Positions 18,561 through 27,855 are shown, counted from the stretch's first letter. The stretch is 64,000 nt of DNA from Corynebacterium sanguinis (GCF_007641235.1 NZ_CP038157.1:558001-622000), one strand, 5' to 3'. Notes: generated by a model not told the origin, from the letters alone. Numbers and translations are program-made.

Positions 18561-20282
18561 ATGGGCGCATTCGAAGAAAAGGCGTGGTTGAAACACTACG
18601 CACCCTGGACACCGCACGAGGTTGAGCTTGGCGAGGATACCCTTGTTGACGTCTACGAACGCAACCTGGCCAAGCACTCGAACCGCACGGCGACCTGGTT
18701 CTTCGAAAAGACCATGACGTACGCGGACCTCAACGAGCAGGTCCTCAAGGCCGCGGCTGGCCTGCAGGAGCTGGGTGTGAAGAAGGGCGACTGCGTCGCG
18801 CTCGTCATGCCCAACTGCCCGCAGCACATCATCGCCTTTAGCGCCGTGATGCGCCTCGGCGCGACCGTCGTGGAGCACAACCCGCTCTACACCGCCTCCG
18901 AGCTTCTCCCCCAGTTCCAGGACCACGGCGCGAAGATCGCCATTGTCTGGGACAAGGTTGCGCCGACGATCTCGAAGCTGCGCAAGGACTCCCCGCTGTC
19001 CACCATCGTCTCGGTCAACATGATCGACGAGATGGCGCTGAAGTACCGCATCGCCCTCTCACTGCCGCTGCCGAAGGCCAAGGAGCTGCGCGAGCGGCTC
19101 ACCGGCGACGCCCCAGCGACGATGCCGTGGTCGTCCCTGCTGATTGACAAGCCCTTTGAGGCTCCGGAGGAGATTACGCAGGATGACACCGTCCTGATCC
19201 TCTACACCTCGGGCACCACCGGCCCGCCGAAGGGCGCCCAGCTCACCCACGGCAACCTGAACTCAATGCTCAAGTCCGGCCTCGTGTGGGTCAAGGACCT
19301 GGGCAAGGAGCAGGAGAAGATCATGACGATCCTCCCGCTGTTCCACGTCTACGGCCTGGCCCTGACCATGGGCCTCGCCATCGGCACCGGTGCCGAGCTG
19401 ATCCTGGTGCCGGCCCCGGAGCCGCCGCTGATCGCCATGGCGATGAAGAAAAACCCGCCGACGTTCTTCCCGGGCGTGCCCACCCTCTACGAGAAGATCG
19501 CGGAGGCGGCGCTGAACAACGACAAGACGTACCCGACGATCCGCAACTCCTTCTCTGGTGCGTCGACGCTGCCGGAATCGACGATTGAGAAGTGGGAGAG
19601 CATCACGGGCGGCCGCCTCGTCGAGGGCTACGGCCTGACCGAGACCTCCCCGATCCTGACCGCCAACCCGATGGACGGCAACCACCGCCCGGGCTACATC
19701 GGCCTGCCGTTCCCGAACACCGAGATCCGCATCGCCAACCCGGACAACTTGGACGAGACCATGCCGGACGGCGAGCCGGGCGAGCTGCTGGCCCGCGGAC
19801 CGCAGGTGTTCAAGGGCTACCTGAACAAGCCGGAGGCGACCGAGGACGCGTTCCACGACGGCTTCTTCCGCACCGGTGACATGGGCGTGATGGAGGAGGA
19901 CGGCTTCATTCGCCTGGTCTCCCGCATCAAGGAAATGATCATCAACGGCGGCTTCAACATCTACCCGGATGAGGTGGAGCAGGTGATGAAGGAGCACCCC
20001 GACATCGATGACATCGCCGTCGTCGGACGCCCGCGCAAGGACGGTTCCGAGGACGTGGTGGCGTGTGTGACCCTGCGCGAGGGCGCCGTCATCGAGTCGG
20101 ATGCGCTGCGCGAATACGCCCGCGAGCGCCTCACCGCGTACAAGGTGCCGCGCACCTTCTACCACTTCGAGGAGCTCGCCCGCGATATGACGGGCAAGAT
20201 CCGCCGCCGCGAGGTTCAGGAAACCCTCATTGAGATGCTCGAAGAGGGCGACGGCACCAAGGTCGGCGAGGAAAAGAGCTAG
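18561..20282 (+). CDS. long-chain fatty acid-CoA ligase (first of three tandem copies)
   Basis: Activates fatty acids to acyl-CoA via acyl-AMP. A 573-residue ANL-family enzyme. The P-loop-like motif ILYTSGTTGPPKGAQLTHGN is at about 213, VEGYGLTETSPILTANPMDG near 353, the acidic RTGDMGVMEEDGFIRLVSR near 437, and the A10 lysine in ARDMTGKIRRREV near 543. The ATG at 18561 follows AAGGAGT. It is the first of three adjacent paralogues that share these motifs and their N-terminal pattern (KAWLKHYAPWTP, KAWLQHYAEWTD, KPWLDSYTEWTA). The tandem set suggests strong use of exogenous fatty acids; substrate chain length cannot be read from the sequence. Confidence 0.92.
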   Translation: MGAFEEKAWLKHYAPWTPHEVELGEDTLVDVYERNLAKHSNRTATWFFEKTMTYADLNEQVLKAAAGLQELGVKKGDCVALVMPNCPQHIIAFSAVMRLGATVVEHNPLYTASELLPQFQDHGAKIAIVWDKVAPTISKLRKDSPLSTIVSVNMIDEMALKYRIALSLPLPKAKELRERLTGDAPATMPWSSLLIDKPFEAPEEITQDDTVLILYTSGTTGPPKGAQLTHGNLNSMLKSGLVWVKDLGKEQEKIMTILPLFHVYGLALTMGLAIGTGAELILVPAPEPPLIAMAMKKNPPTFFPGVPTLYEKIAEAALNNDKTYPTIRNSFSGASTLPESTIEKWESITGGRLVEGYGLTETSPILTANPMDGNHRPGYIGLPFPNTEIRIANPDNLDETMPDGEPGELLARGPQVFKGYLNKPEATEDAFHDGFFRTGDMGVMEEDGFIRLVSRIKEMIINGGFNIYPDEVEQVMKEHPDIDDIAVVGRPRKDGSEDVVACVTLREGAVIESDALREYARERLTAYKVPRTFYHFEELARDMTGKIRRREVQETLIEMLEEGDGTKVGEEKS

Positions 20283-20415
20283 CTCGCTTAACCACGTACA
20301 AAAGATATGTCGCGGATTTCCTACACACGCCCCACACTGAGCTTGTAAGATGTACCGGAGACCTTAGGTAGAATGAACTAATCAACGGCAACGACATACA
20401 AGGAGCGCGCTCGCT
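20283..20415 (+). promoter_or_regulatory. intergenic promoter region before second acyl-CoA ligase
   Basis: A 133-base gap with AT-rich DNA. TAGAATGAA at about 20370-20378 could be a -10 region. The ribosome binding site AAGGAG lies near 20400. The second ligase may therefore have its own promoter as well as read-through from the first. Confidence 0.4.
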
Positions 20416-22119
20416 ATGGGAGCTTTTGAAAACAAGGCCTGGCTGCAGCACTACGCGGAGTGGACCGACCGCCAGCTGCCTTACGGAGATGACACTCTCG
20501 TCTCCCGTTTCAACGACGCGGTAGCAAAGCACCGCAACAAGAAGTTCACGTGGTTTATGGGCAAGGAGCTCACCTACGGCGAGGTCGAAGACCAGGTCCG
20601 CCGCGTCGCCACCGGACTCAGCGGCCTCGGCGTCAAGCAGGGCGACCGCGTGGCCATCGCTCTGCCGAACTGCCCGCAGCACGTCGTTTCCATTCTCGCG
20701 GTGCACAGCCTCGGGGCAACGGTTGTCCAGCACAATCCGCTCTACACCGCCTACGAGCTCAAGGATCAGTTCGACGACCACGGTGCGAAGGTCGTCATCG
20801 CGTGGGACAAGGCCACGCCGGTGTACAAGGAGCTGGCGCGCACGACCCAGCTTGAAAAGGTCATCACCGTCAACATGATCGACGCCATGCCGTGGCACCT
20901 GCGCACGGTGCTCAGCCTTCCTTTGGGCTCGATCAAGAAGAAGCGCGAGGAGCTGACCGGCCCGGCCGAGGGCACCATCCCGTTCGCGCAGCTTCTGAGC
21001 AACGAGCCGAAGCGCGCGGACGTGCGCGTCACCCAGGATGACATCGCGTTCATCCTCTACACCTCCGGCACCACGGGGGCGCCGAAGGGCGCGCCGCTAA
21101 CGCACGGCAACATCAACGCCAACGTCGCCGCGGGCCTGGAGTGGTTCGGCAACTTCGGCGAGCAGGACGAGCGCATCTTCGCCGTGCTCCCGCTGTTCCA
21201 CGTCTACGGCCTGACGCTCAACTTCGCCATCGGTTTCGCGGTGGGCGCGCAGTCCATTCTCGTGCCCGCGCCGAAGCCGGAGCTGATGTTCTCCGCGATC
21301 GAGAAGACGAAGCCGACCATGCTGCCGGGCGTGCCGACGCTCTACGAACGCATCTCCGACTGGGCCATCGACAACAACAAGGACATCACATCCATCCGCT
21401 ACTCCTTCTCGGGCGCGGCGACGCTGCCCACCGCCACGCTGGAGAAGTGGGAGAAGGTCACCGGCGGCCGTTTGGTGGAGGGCTACGGCCTGACGGAGAC
21501 CGCGCCGATTCTCACAGCCAACCCGCTCGACGGCAACCGCCGGCCCGGCTACATCGGCGTGCCCTTCCCCGACACCGAAATCCGCATCGCCAACCCGGAT
21601 AACCCCGACGAGACCATGCCGGACGGCGAGCCGGGCGAGCTTTTGGCCCGCGGCCCCCAGGTCTTCTCCGGCTACCTGAACAAGCCGGAAGCCAACGAAA
21701 AGGCCTTCCACAACGGCTTCTTCCGTACCGGCGACATGGGCGTGATGGAGGAAGACGGGTTTATCCGCCTGGTTGCCCGCATCAAGGAGATGATCATCAC
21801 CGGCGGCTTCAACGTCTACCCCGACGAGGTGGAGCAGGTGCTCAAGCACCACCCGGACATCGACGACATCGCGATCGTCGGCCGCCCGCGCCCCGACGGT
21901 TCCGAGGACGTCGTCGCCTGCGTCACCCTGCACGAGGGTGCGCCACTGGACCCGGATAGTCTCCAGTCGTACGCGCGCGAGCGCCTCACCCCGTACAAGG
22001 TGCCGCGCACCTTCTACCACTTCGAGGACCTAAACCGCGATCAGACGGGCAAGATCCGCCGCAAGCATGTGCAGAAGACCCTGCTGCAAATGCTGGAGGA
22101 GGGCACCGCGAAGCACTAA
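20416..22119 (+). CDS. long-chain fatty acid-CoA ligase (second tandem copy)
   Basis: A 567-residue paralogue of the first ligase, with the same motif order: ILYTSGTTGAPKGAPLTHGN near 213, VEGYGLTETAPILTANPLDG near 353, RTGDMGVMEEDGFIRLVAR near 437 and the catalytic lysine in NRDQTGKIRRKHV near 545. Long identical blocks with copy one, for example PDETMPDGEPGELLARGPQV, show recent duplication. Differences cluster in the N-terminal substrate half. A putative promoter lies in the 133-base gap upstream. The third copy begins 38 bases after the stop. Confidence 0.92.
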   Translation: MGAFENKAWLQHYAEWTDRQLPYGDDTLVSRFNDAVAKHRNKKFTWFMGKELTYGEVEDQVRRVATGLSGLGVKQGDRVAIALPNCPQHVVSILAVHSLGATVVQHNPLYTAYELKDQFDDHGAKVVIAWDKATPVYKELARTTQLEKVITVNMIDAMPWHLRTVLSLPLGSIKKKREELTGPAEGTIPFAQLLSNEPKRADVRVTQDDIAFILYTSGTTGAPKGAPLTHGNINANVAAGLEWFGNFGEQDERIFAVLPLFHVYGLTLNFAIGFAVGAQSILVPAPKPELMFSAIEKTKPTMLPGVPTLYERISDWAIDNNKDITSIRYSFSGAATLPTATLEKWEKVTGGRLVEGYGLTETAPILTANPLDGNRRPGYIGVPFPDTEIRIANPDNPDETMPDGEPGELLARGPQVFSGYLNKPEANEKAFHNGFFRTGDMGVMEEDGFIRLVARIKEMIITGGFNVYPDEVEQVLKHHPDIDDIAIVGRPRPDGSEDVVACVTLHEGAPLDPDSLQSYARERLTPYKVPRTFYHFEDLNRDQTGKIRRKHVQKTLLQMLEEGTAKH

Positions 22120-22157
22120 GCTACGGGGCGGTAACCGTAGTCCCTATACTTGGGGGC

Positions 22158-23861
22158 ATGGCTTCTCACGCAGACAAACCCTGGCTCGATTCCTACACGG
22201 AGTGGACCGCCCCCAACCTAGATTACAGCACGGCGACGCTCACGAAGATTTACGCCGACAACATCACGGCAAACGGGTCGAAGATAGCGACCCGTTTCTT
22301 CGGTCGCACGATGACCTACGCCGAGCTTGATAGCGAGGTCCGCCGCGCCGCCGCCGGGCTGAAATCCTTCGGCGTCAAAGCGGGCGACCGCGTGGCGATC
22401 ATGCTGCCGAACTGCCCGCAGCACGTGGTGGCTTTCTTCGCCGCACAGCTGCTCGGCGCGGTCGTCGTCGAGCACAACCCGCTCTACACCGCCGCCGAGC
22501 TGCGCCCGCAGTTTGCCGACCACGGCGCCCGAGTGGCCATCGTGTGGGACAAGGTCGCGGGCACCGTCAACGAACTGCGCGACGACACCGATATCACCAC
22601 CGTCGTCAGCGTCGACATGACCCAGGCGATGTCCCTGCCAATGCGCCTCGCCCTGCGCCTGCCGCTGAAGCGTCTCCGTGAGGCACGCGCCGAGCTCACC
22701 GCGCCCGCGACCTCCACCGTGCCGTGGGAGGCGCTGGTCAGCTCCGCGCTGGTAAACAACGCCGACCAGCTCGAGGAAGCCGAGGTCTCCCCCGACACCC
22801 CGGCGCTGATCCTGTACACCTCCGGCACGACGGGTCGCCCCAAGGGCGCGCTACTGACCCACGCCAACCTGTGCGCCAACGTGACCCAGGGCATCGCGTG
22901 GGTCAAGGACTTCCAGGAGCGCGACCAGCGGATGGTGGCCACCCTGCCGTTCTTCCACTCCTTCGGCCTGACGTTCTCCCTGACCCTCGCGATGAAGATC
23001 GGCAGCGAAGTGATTCTCCTGCCTGCCCCGAAGATCGACCTCATCATGTCGGCCATTAAGAAGTACAAGCCGACCTTCATGCCGGGCGTGCCCACGCTGT
23101 TCGAGCGCATCGTCGCGCAGGCCAAGGAAGATAACGTCGACATCTCGAGCCTCAACATTGCTTTCTCCGGTGCTTCCTCGCTCCCGGTCGCGGTGATCGA
23201 CGAGTGGGAAAAGCTCACCGGCGGCCGCCTCGTGGAGGGCTACGGCCTGACCGAAACCTCGCCGATCCTCATCGGCAACCCCGAAAGCGCGGATCGTCGC
23301 CCCGGCTACATCGGCCTGCCCTTCCCGGATACCGATATCCGCATCGCCAACCCGGAGAACCTGGATGAGGACATGCCCTACGGCGAGGCCGGCGAGATCC
23401 TCGCCCGCGGCCCCCAGGTGTTCGGCGGCTACCTGGATAACCCCGAGGCCACCGAACAGGCGTTCCACAACGGCTGGTTCCGCACCGGTGACATGGGAAT
23501 CATGGAGTCGGACGGCTTTGTCAAGCTCGTCTCGCGCATCAAGGAGCTCATCATCACCGGCGGGTTCAACGTCTACCCCGCCGAGGTCGAGGAGGTCATC
23601 CGCGCGCACAAGGATGTCGAGGACGTCGCCGTCGTCGGCCGACCCCGCCCGGACGGCTCCGAGGATGTCGTTGCCTGCGTCACCCTCACCGACGGTGCCA
23701 AGTTGGACTCCGAGGGCTTGCGCGCTTACGCGAAGAAGCACCTCACCGCCTACAAGGTGCCGCGCACGTTCTACCACTTCGAGGAGCTCGCCCGCGACCC
23801 CATGGGCAAGATCCGCCGCCGCGAGGTCCAAGCGGACTTGCTCGCTCAGCTCGAGGACTAG
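22158..23861 (+). CDS. long-chain fatty acid-CoA ligase (third tandem copy)
   Basis: A 567-residue ANL ligase and the most divergent of the three. ILYTSGTTGRPKGALLTHAN lies near 215, VEGYGLTETSPILIGNPESA near 355, RTGDMGIMESDGFVKLVSR near 440 and ARDPMGKIRRREV near 545. In the gate region it has FFHSFGLTFSL where copies one and two have LFHVYGLAL or LFHVYGLTL, which could change acyl-chain selectivity. The ATG is preceded by a G-rich stretch rather than a standard AGGAG. The stop overlaps the stop of convergent murB by three bases, so no room is left for an intergenic terminator. Confidence 0.92.
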   Translation: MASHADKPWLDSYTEWTAPNLDYSTATLTKIYADNITANGSKIATRFFGRTMTYAELDSEVRRAAAGLKSFGVKAGDRVAIMLPNCPQHVVAFFAAQLLGAVVVEHNPLYTAAELRPQFADHGARVAIVWDKVAGTVNELRDDTDITTVVSVDMTQAMSLPMRLALRLPLKRLREARAELTAPATSTVPWEALVSSALVNNADQLEEAEVSPDTPALILYTSGTTGRPKGALLTHANLCANVTQGIAWVKDFQERDQRMVATLPFFHSFGLTFSLTLAMKIGSEVILLPAPKIDLIMSAIKKYKPTFMPGVPTLFERIVAQAKEDNVDISSLNIAFSGASSLPVAVIDEWEKLTGGRLVEGYGLTETSPILIGNPESADRRPGYIGLPFPDTDIRIANPENLDEDMPYGEAGEILARGPQVFGGYLDNPEATEQAFHNGWFRTGDMGIMESDGFVKLVSRIKELIITGGFNVYPAEVEEVIRAHKDVEDVAVVGRPRPDGSEDVVACVTLTDGAKLDSEGLRAYAKKHLTAYKVPRTFYHFEELARDPMGKIRRREVQADLLAQLED

Positions 23862-24865
23862 ATCTCCACGCCCACCCACACGGGCTCCGGCTCGAGGACA
23901 ACGCCAAATCGCTTGTCGACGCCCGCCCGCACGTCCCGGGCCAGCGCCACAATATCGCTCGCCGCGGCGTCACCGCGGTTGGTCAGCGCCAGGGTGTGCT
24001 TCGTGCTCAGCCGCGCCGGCGCGCCGTGGCCCGGGTAGCCCCGCGGGAACCCGGCGCGCTCGATGAGCCACGCAGCGGAGAGCTTGACGCGCCCGTCGGG
24101 CTGCGCGAAGCGCGGCATCGTGTCCTCGCCGGTGTCGTTGGCGATGGCGTCGGCAAGCGAGGCTGGAACGATCGGGTTGGTGAAGAACGAGCCCGCGGAC
24201 CAGGTGTCGTGGTCGCTGTCGTCAAGCACCATGCCCTTGGCGCGGCGGGTGGCGATGATGTTCTCGCGCGCCTGCGCCAGGGGGAGGCGCTGCCCGCCGA
24301 GGTGGCGCAGCGGCGCGGACAGCTCCGCCGGCTCAAGGCGGAGCTCGAGCTCGAGCACGACCGCGCGGGCGGTGAACTTCAGGTTGGAATAGCGGTACGC
24401 CAGATCCAGCGACTCGGCCGGCACCCACTCGTCGGCGCCCGTCTCGCGGTTATACAGGCGCACGCGGGTGAGCACGTCGGAGATTTCCGCGCCGTAGGCG
24501 CCCACGTTCTGCACGGGCGCGGCGCCCGCGGAGCCGGGGATGCCGCTGAGCGCTTCGATGCCGCCCAGGCCGCGATCCACGGCAAACGCCACGACGTCGT
24601 CCCACACGGTGCCGGCGCCGATGCGGAGCGTGGAGGCGTCGATAAGCGAAAGCGATTCGTTGCCCGCGATGACCGCTGTCAGGTCGAGCGGGCCGTCGGC
24701 AACGACCAGATTCGAGCCGCCGCCGACGACAAGCAGCTTCTCGCCTGCCGCATCGAGGCGCGCCACCGTCTCGGCGAGCTCGTCGGCCCTCGTGCAGCGG
24801 ACGAGATCGCGGGGGCTGCCGCCGATGCGCAAAGTGGTAAGCGAGGCAAAAGATGAATCAGTCAC
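23858..24865 (-). CDS. murB: UDP-N-acetylenolpyruvoylglucosamine reductase
   Basis: Reduces UDP-GlcNAc-enolpyruvate to UDP-MurNAc in peptidoglycan synthesis, using FAD and NADPH. A 335-residue protein. FAD-binding VVGGGSNLVVADGPLDL lies near 50, GIPGSAGAAPVQNVGAYGAE near 110 with YRYSNLKF near 163, the catalytic serine in SAGSFFTNPIV near 225, and the C-terminal HTLALTNRGDA near 305. The YRYS segment marks the type I enzyme. The start is a GTG at 24865 after AAGGGG; the longer frame to 24946 has no family sequence. Divergent from the DUF2505 gene with a 24-base gap. Confidence 0.94.
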   Translation of the reverse strand: MTDSSFASLTTLRIGGSPRDLVRCTRADELAETVARLDAAGEKLLVVGGGSNLVVADGPLDLTAVIAGNESLSLIDASTLRIGAGTVWDDVVAFAVDRGLGGIEALSGIPGSAGAAPVQNVGAYGAEISDVLTRVRLYNRETGADEWVPAESLDLAYRYSNLKFTARAVVLELELRLEPAELSAPLRHLGGQRLPLAQARENIIATRRAKGMVLDDSDHDTWSAGSFFTNPIVPASLADAIANDTGEDTMPRFAQPDGRVKLSAAWLIERAGFPRGYPGHGAPARLSTKHTLALTNRGDAAASDIVALARDVRAGVDKRFGVVLEPEPVWVGVEI

Positions 24866-24889
24866 CCCCTTAACGGTAGTCTGTGACCC

Positions 24890-25381
24890 ATGACCGCACA
24901 CAGCGAAGTAACCGTTACCATCAATCACCCCGCCGCCAAGGTGCACCAGGCGCTGAGCACCAAGGAGTACTGGGAGTTCATCGCGGCCAACCTCTCCCCG
25001 GAGCCGGGCAGCCTCAACGAGTTCAACGGCGATTCCGTCGTCCTCTTCGAGATCCTGCCGCAGACTATCCTGCCCGAGGCCGCTCAGGCGATGATCTCCC
25101 AGGACCTCAATCTCAAGCGCACCGTGAACATCGGCGCGCTCGCGGGCGAGACCGCCAAGCTCGCCTACACCGGCGACGTCAAGGGCACCCCGGTGGACTT
25201 CTCCGGCGACATCGAGCTCACCGGCGCCGGCGAGACCACCACCCTTGCCTACGCCAACGAGGCCAAGGTCTCCATCCCGTTCATGGGCGCCGCCCTTGAG
25301 CCGAAGGTCGGTGAAGCGCTCGAGGAGATCTTCTCCAACGAGGGCAAGCTCACCGAGCAGTGGATCAGCGAGAACCTCTAA
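24890..25381 (+). CDS. DUF2505 domain protein
   Basis: A 163-residue SRPBCC-like protein of the DUF2505 family, which sits next to murB in many actinobacteria (Rv0481c position, recalled). The pattern starts SEVTVTINHPAAKVHQALST, and the strands alternate as expected for a helix-grip fold. No catalytic motif is visible. This type of fold binds lipids or other hydrophobic ligands. It is divergent from murB and 17 bases before the methyltransferase gene, probably co-transcribed with it. Confidence 0.8.
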   Translation: MTAHSEVTVTINHPAAKVHQALSTKEYWEFIAANLSPEPGSLNEFNGDSVVLFEILPQTILPEAAQAMISQDLNLKRTVNIGALAGETAKLAYTGDVKGTPVDFSGDIELTGAGETTTLAYANEAKVSIPFMGAALEPKVGEALEEIFSNEGKLTEQWISENL

Positions 25382-25398
25382 ACCTTTTTCAACCCTCC

Positions 25399-26211
25399 AT
25401 GGCCGGTCACGCCCACAATCTGCGCGCGCAGTCTGGGCGCGACCGGCCGTTTGGCGTGATCACCCGGGGCACGACGGGCGTCAACCGGCTGCGCCGCTCC
25501 GACCGCTGGACCCGCTTCAACCCGCAGGTCGGCGAGCTGCTCCGATCCGTGCCCGCCCCGCTCGCACTGGACGTGGGCTACGGCGCCTCGCACACCACCA
25601 CCGTGGAGTGGGCCAGGTGGCTGCGCCAGATCAACCCGCGCGTTGAGGTCGTGGGGCTGGAGATCCACCCCGAGAGAGTTCTTCAGCCGCGCGACGGCGT
25701 GCGCTTCGAACTCGGCGGGTTCGAACTCGCCGGCTACACCCCGCACCTAGTGCGCGCGTTCAACGTGCTACGCCAATACGACGTCGCCGACGTGCCCGCA
25801 GTGTGGGAGTCGGTGACCTCCCGCCTCGCCCCGGGCGGACTTTTTGTTGAGGGCACCTGCGATGAGCTGGGCCGGCGTGCGGCGTGGGTGCTGCTGGATG
25901 CCACCGGCCCCCGCTCCCTCACCCTGGCCTGGGACCCGCAGGACGTCACCCGGCCCTCCGACGTCGCGGAGCGGCTGCCCAAGATACTGATCCACCGCAA
26001 CGTCCCAGGTGAGAGCATCCATGAGCTTCTGTCCGCCGCCGACGCGGCGTGGGACCACGCCGCCGGCTGGGCACCCCACGGCCCCCGCGTCCGGTGGGCC
26101 CGCGCCCGCGAGGAGCTCATCGGCAGCGGTTGGCCACTGCACCCCGTGCGCCGCCGGCTGCGGGACAATATGTTTACAATCGATTGGGAGCATGTCGCGG
26201 TGGACGTATGA
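25399..26211 (+). CDS. class I SAM-dependent methyltransferase
   Basis: A 270-residue protein. The SAM-binding region starts with LALDVGYGASHTTTVEWARW (about 56-75); the acidic end of the next strand is VVGLEIHPERV (about 91). A later motif is GGLFVEGTCDELG near 150. The first glycine-rich loop is DVGYGAS in place of the common DxGxGxG. The substrate is unknown. The ATG at 25399 was chosen over an in-frame start at 25360 that would overlap the DUF2505 gene. The neighbours murB, DUF2505 and DUF2993 suggest an envelope-related role, but this is only context. Confidence 0.75.
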   Translation: MAGHAHNLRAQSGRDRPFGVITRGTTGVNRLRRSDRWTRFNPQVGELLRSVPAPLALDVGYGASHTTTVEWARWLRQINPRVEVVGLEIHPERVLQPRDGVRFELGGFELAGYTPHLVRAFNVLRQYDVADVPAVWESVTSRLAPGGLFVEGTCDELGRRAAWVLLDATGPRSLTLAWDPQDVTRPSDVAERLPKILIHRNVPGESIHELLSAADAAWDHAAGWAPHGPRVRWARAREELIGSGWPLHPVRRRLRDNMFTIDWEHVAVDV

Positions 26212-26218
26212 TAGCCGC

Positions 26219-26995
26219 ATGACTCGCACCAAAGGCTCGCTCGCCTGGAAAATCTTCGTCGGAGTACTCGCGGTAATCCTCATCCTGATCGTCGTCGCAG
26301 AATTTGGGCTGCGCGCCTATGTGTCCAACCGGATTGAAACGGAGTTCGCCAACGCCGCCCCCGTTCCGACGACGGCTAACCCCCAGGTCGCGTTCGGGCC
26401 TCAACCGCTCACGTTCGGCCTGCTTGCCGGCACCGTCCCCCACATGACCCTCTCAGTCCCCTCGACGTTGGTGCTCGACGGGGATTCGTTCACGGGCCAG
26501 CCCGCCGCGACGGTCAACGTAGACAAGGTCCGCCAGTCCGATTCCGGCTTCGTCGCCGACACCCTCGATGTCACGACCGAGCTGCCGGACGCGTTTATCC
26601 AGGCCATTTTGCAGCAGCAGGCATCTGCGGCCCTCTCGCAGGTCGACGGCCTACCCGCCGCGACCCTCAAGGATTTAGTCAACATCTCCGGCGTGGAGTC
26701 GAACCCGGATGCCGGAACCGTGGCCATCCAGTTCAACAACGGGCTCGCCGGGATCAACCTGCGCCCGCAAATGGACGGCGACGAGCTCACCTTTACCGCC
26801 GACTCCACCAGCCTGTTCGGCATCGACCTGCCGGGCGGGGTTGCGGAGAGCCTCTCGCAGGCCCTTCGCGAGGGCATGCAGGACGCCGTGTTCGGGCCGA
26901 TGCGCGTGCGCGATGTCACCGTTATCGACGGCGGCCTGCTGGTCTCGCTCAACGGCCATGACGTCAACCTGAACCAGATCAGCGAGGCTCTGTAA
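26219..26995 (+). CDS. DUF2993 (LmeA-like) membrane-anchored protein
   Basis: A 258-residue protein with one N-terminal membrane helix (WKIFVGVLAVILILIVVAEF, about 10-29) and an extracytoplasmic domain of about 225 residues. The domain has the DUF2993 pattern (SNRIETEF, PLTFGLLAGTVPHMTL, VTTELPDAFIQAIL). This family includes mycobacterial LmeA, implicated in lipomannan elongation; that role is known for one homologue and only inferred here. The ATG at 26219 is seven bases after the methyltransferase stop. The last 17 bases overlap the convergent DeoC-like gene. Confidence 0.8.
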   Translation: MTRTKGSLAWKIFVGVLAVILILIVVAEFGLRAYVSNRIETEFANAAPVPTTANPQVAFGPQPLTFGLLAGTVPHMTLSVPSTLVLDGDSFTGQPAATVNVDKVRQSDSGFVADTLDVTTELPDAFIQAILQQQASAALSQVDGLPAATLKDLVNISGVESNPDAGTVAIQFNNGLAGINLRPQMDGDELTFTADSTSLFGIDLPGGVAESLSQALREGMQDAVFGPMRVRDVTVIDGGLLVSLNGHDVNLNQISEAL

Positions 26996-27506
26996 ACACC
27001 ACCGCGGCGCCGGCCTCGAGCGCGTCGACGACCGCCTCGACGCTGTCGTCGACCCCGATTGCGGCCACGTCCAGCGTCGTGCGGGGCAGCTCAGCACCGC
27101 TTGGGCACACAAGCTTATCGACGCCCACCAGCTCCCCAGCCCGGATCACCGAAGGGCGGGCATCGTAAAGCAGCCCGAGCCTGGCGGGCGCCTCGACGGC
27201 CTGGCGCACGGCGAGGACATCGGCTAACACTTCGTTGTCGCCCTCGGCGTCCGCGTCGACGGCGAGCCACACCTCGGCAGCGCCCATCTCGACAGCCAGG
27301 CGCGCCTCCGCCGCCTTGATCACGCTGTGGTGGCGCCCGTCCTGCCATCCCACCACGGCGATGACGGGCACGCCCGTGCGCTTCGCCGCCTGCACCCGCG
27401 TCGGCTCGACCACCACGCCCGCCTGATGCCGCTCGGAAACGTTAAAGGGCCGGCCACCGAGGGCGGTTATACCCGTCCGCATGGCCAGCCACTCGAGGTC
27501 ATCCAC
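26979..27506 (-). CDS. DeoC-like aldolase-family protein lacking the Schiff-base lysine
   Basis: A 175-residue product (GTG 27506, four bases after the DUF2516 stop). The central VIAVVGWQDGRHHSVIKAAE and LAVEMGAAEVWLAVD align by eye with the beta-barrel of deoxyribose-phosphate aldolase, where the K-x2-E and GA-x-E segments are conserved. The position beside DUF2993 and DUF2516 equals that of mycobacterial deoC (Rv0478). The active-site segment GADFVKTSTG of the family here appears as GVDKLVCPSG, so the lysine that forms the Schiff base is a valine. The protein is also shorter than the usual 220-260 residues. It may be inactive or have a new function. The family assignment is moderate; a GTG at 27530 would give 183 residues. 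Confidence 0.5.
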   Translation of the reverse strand: MDDLEWLAMRTGITALGGRPFNVSERHQAGVVVEPTRVQAAKRTGVPVIAVVGWQDGRHHSVIKAAEARLAVEMGAAEVWLAVDADAEGDNEVLADVLAVRQAVEAPARLGLLYDARPSVIRAGELVGVDKLVCPSGAELPRTTLDVAAIGVDDSVEAVVDALEAGAAVVFTEPR

Positions 27507-27510
27507 TAGC

Positions 27511-27825
27511 TTACCAGCCGTGGTTACCACGGATGATGTTGTTCAGGTGCGGGCGGACGTCGAAGAAGTAGACGCCGATCGCCACCGCACCGAACCACGC
27601 AATGAATGGGAAACGCAGCAGGCAGACGGCCGCGGCGCCGCCGACGATGGCGACCCACACCCACTTGCCCTGGCGCCCGGCGGCCTCAAAAGCGTCCTCG
27701 CGGGTCGTGGCCGCCAAAACGGCACCGCCGATGCCGGCGATGCCCACCAGCATAAACAGCAGGTTGCGAACTAGCGCTGGCACGGTGAGGATGAAGCCCA
27801 CCGAACCCAATGTGCCAAGGTCCAT
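27511..27825 (-). CDS. DUF2516 membrane protein (Rv0476-like)
   Basis: A 104-residue membrane protein with three hydrophobic segments: residues 9-40, about 56-75 and about 75-95. The ending DVRPHLNNIIRGNHGW is typical of the DUF2516 family found between hbhA and deoC in mycobacteria. The start is ATG 27825; an adjacent GTG at 27828 is an alternative. No catalytic motif is seen. Probably co-transcribed with the upstream hydrophilic conserved gene (30-base gap) and with the DeoC-like gene. Confidence 0.8.
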   Translation of the reverse strand: MDLGTLGSVGFILTVPALVRNLLFMLVGIAGIGGAVLAATTREDAFEAAGRQGKWVWVAIVGGAAAVCLLRFPFIAWFGAVAIGVYFFDVRPHLNNIIRGNHGW

Positions 27826-27855
27826 CACGCGCGGGACTCTCCCTCTGGGTTAAAG

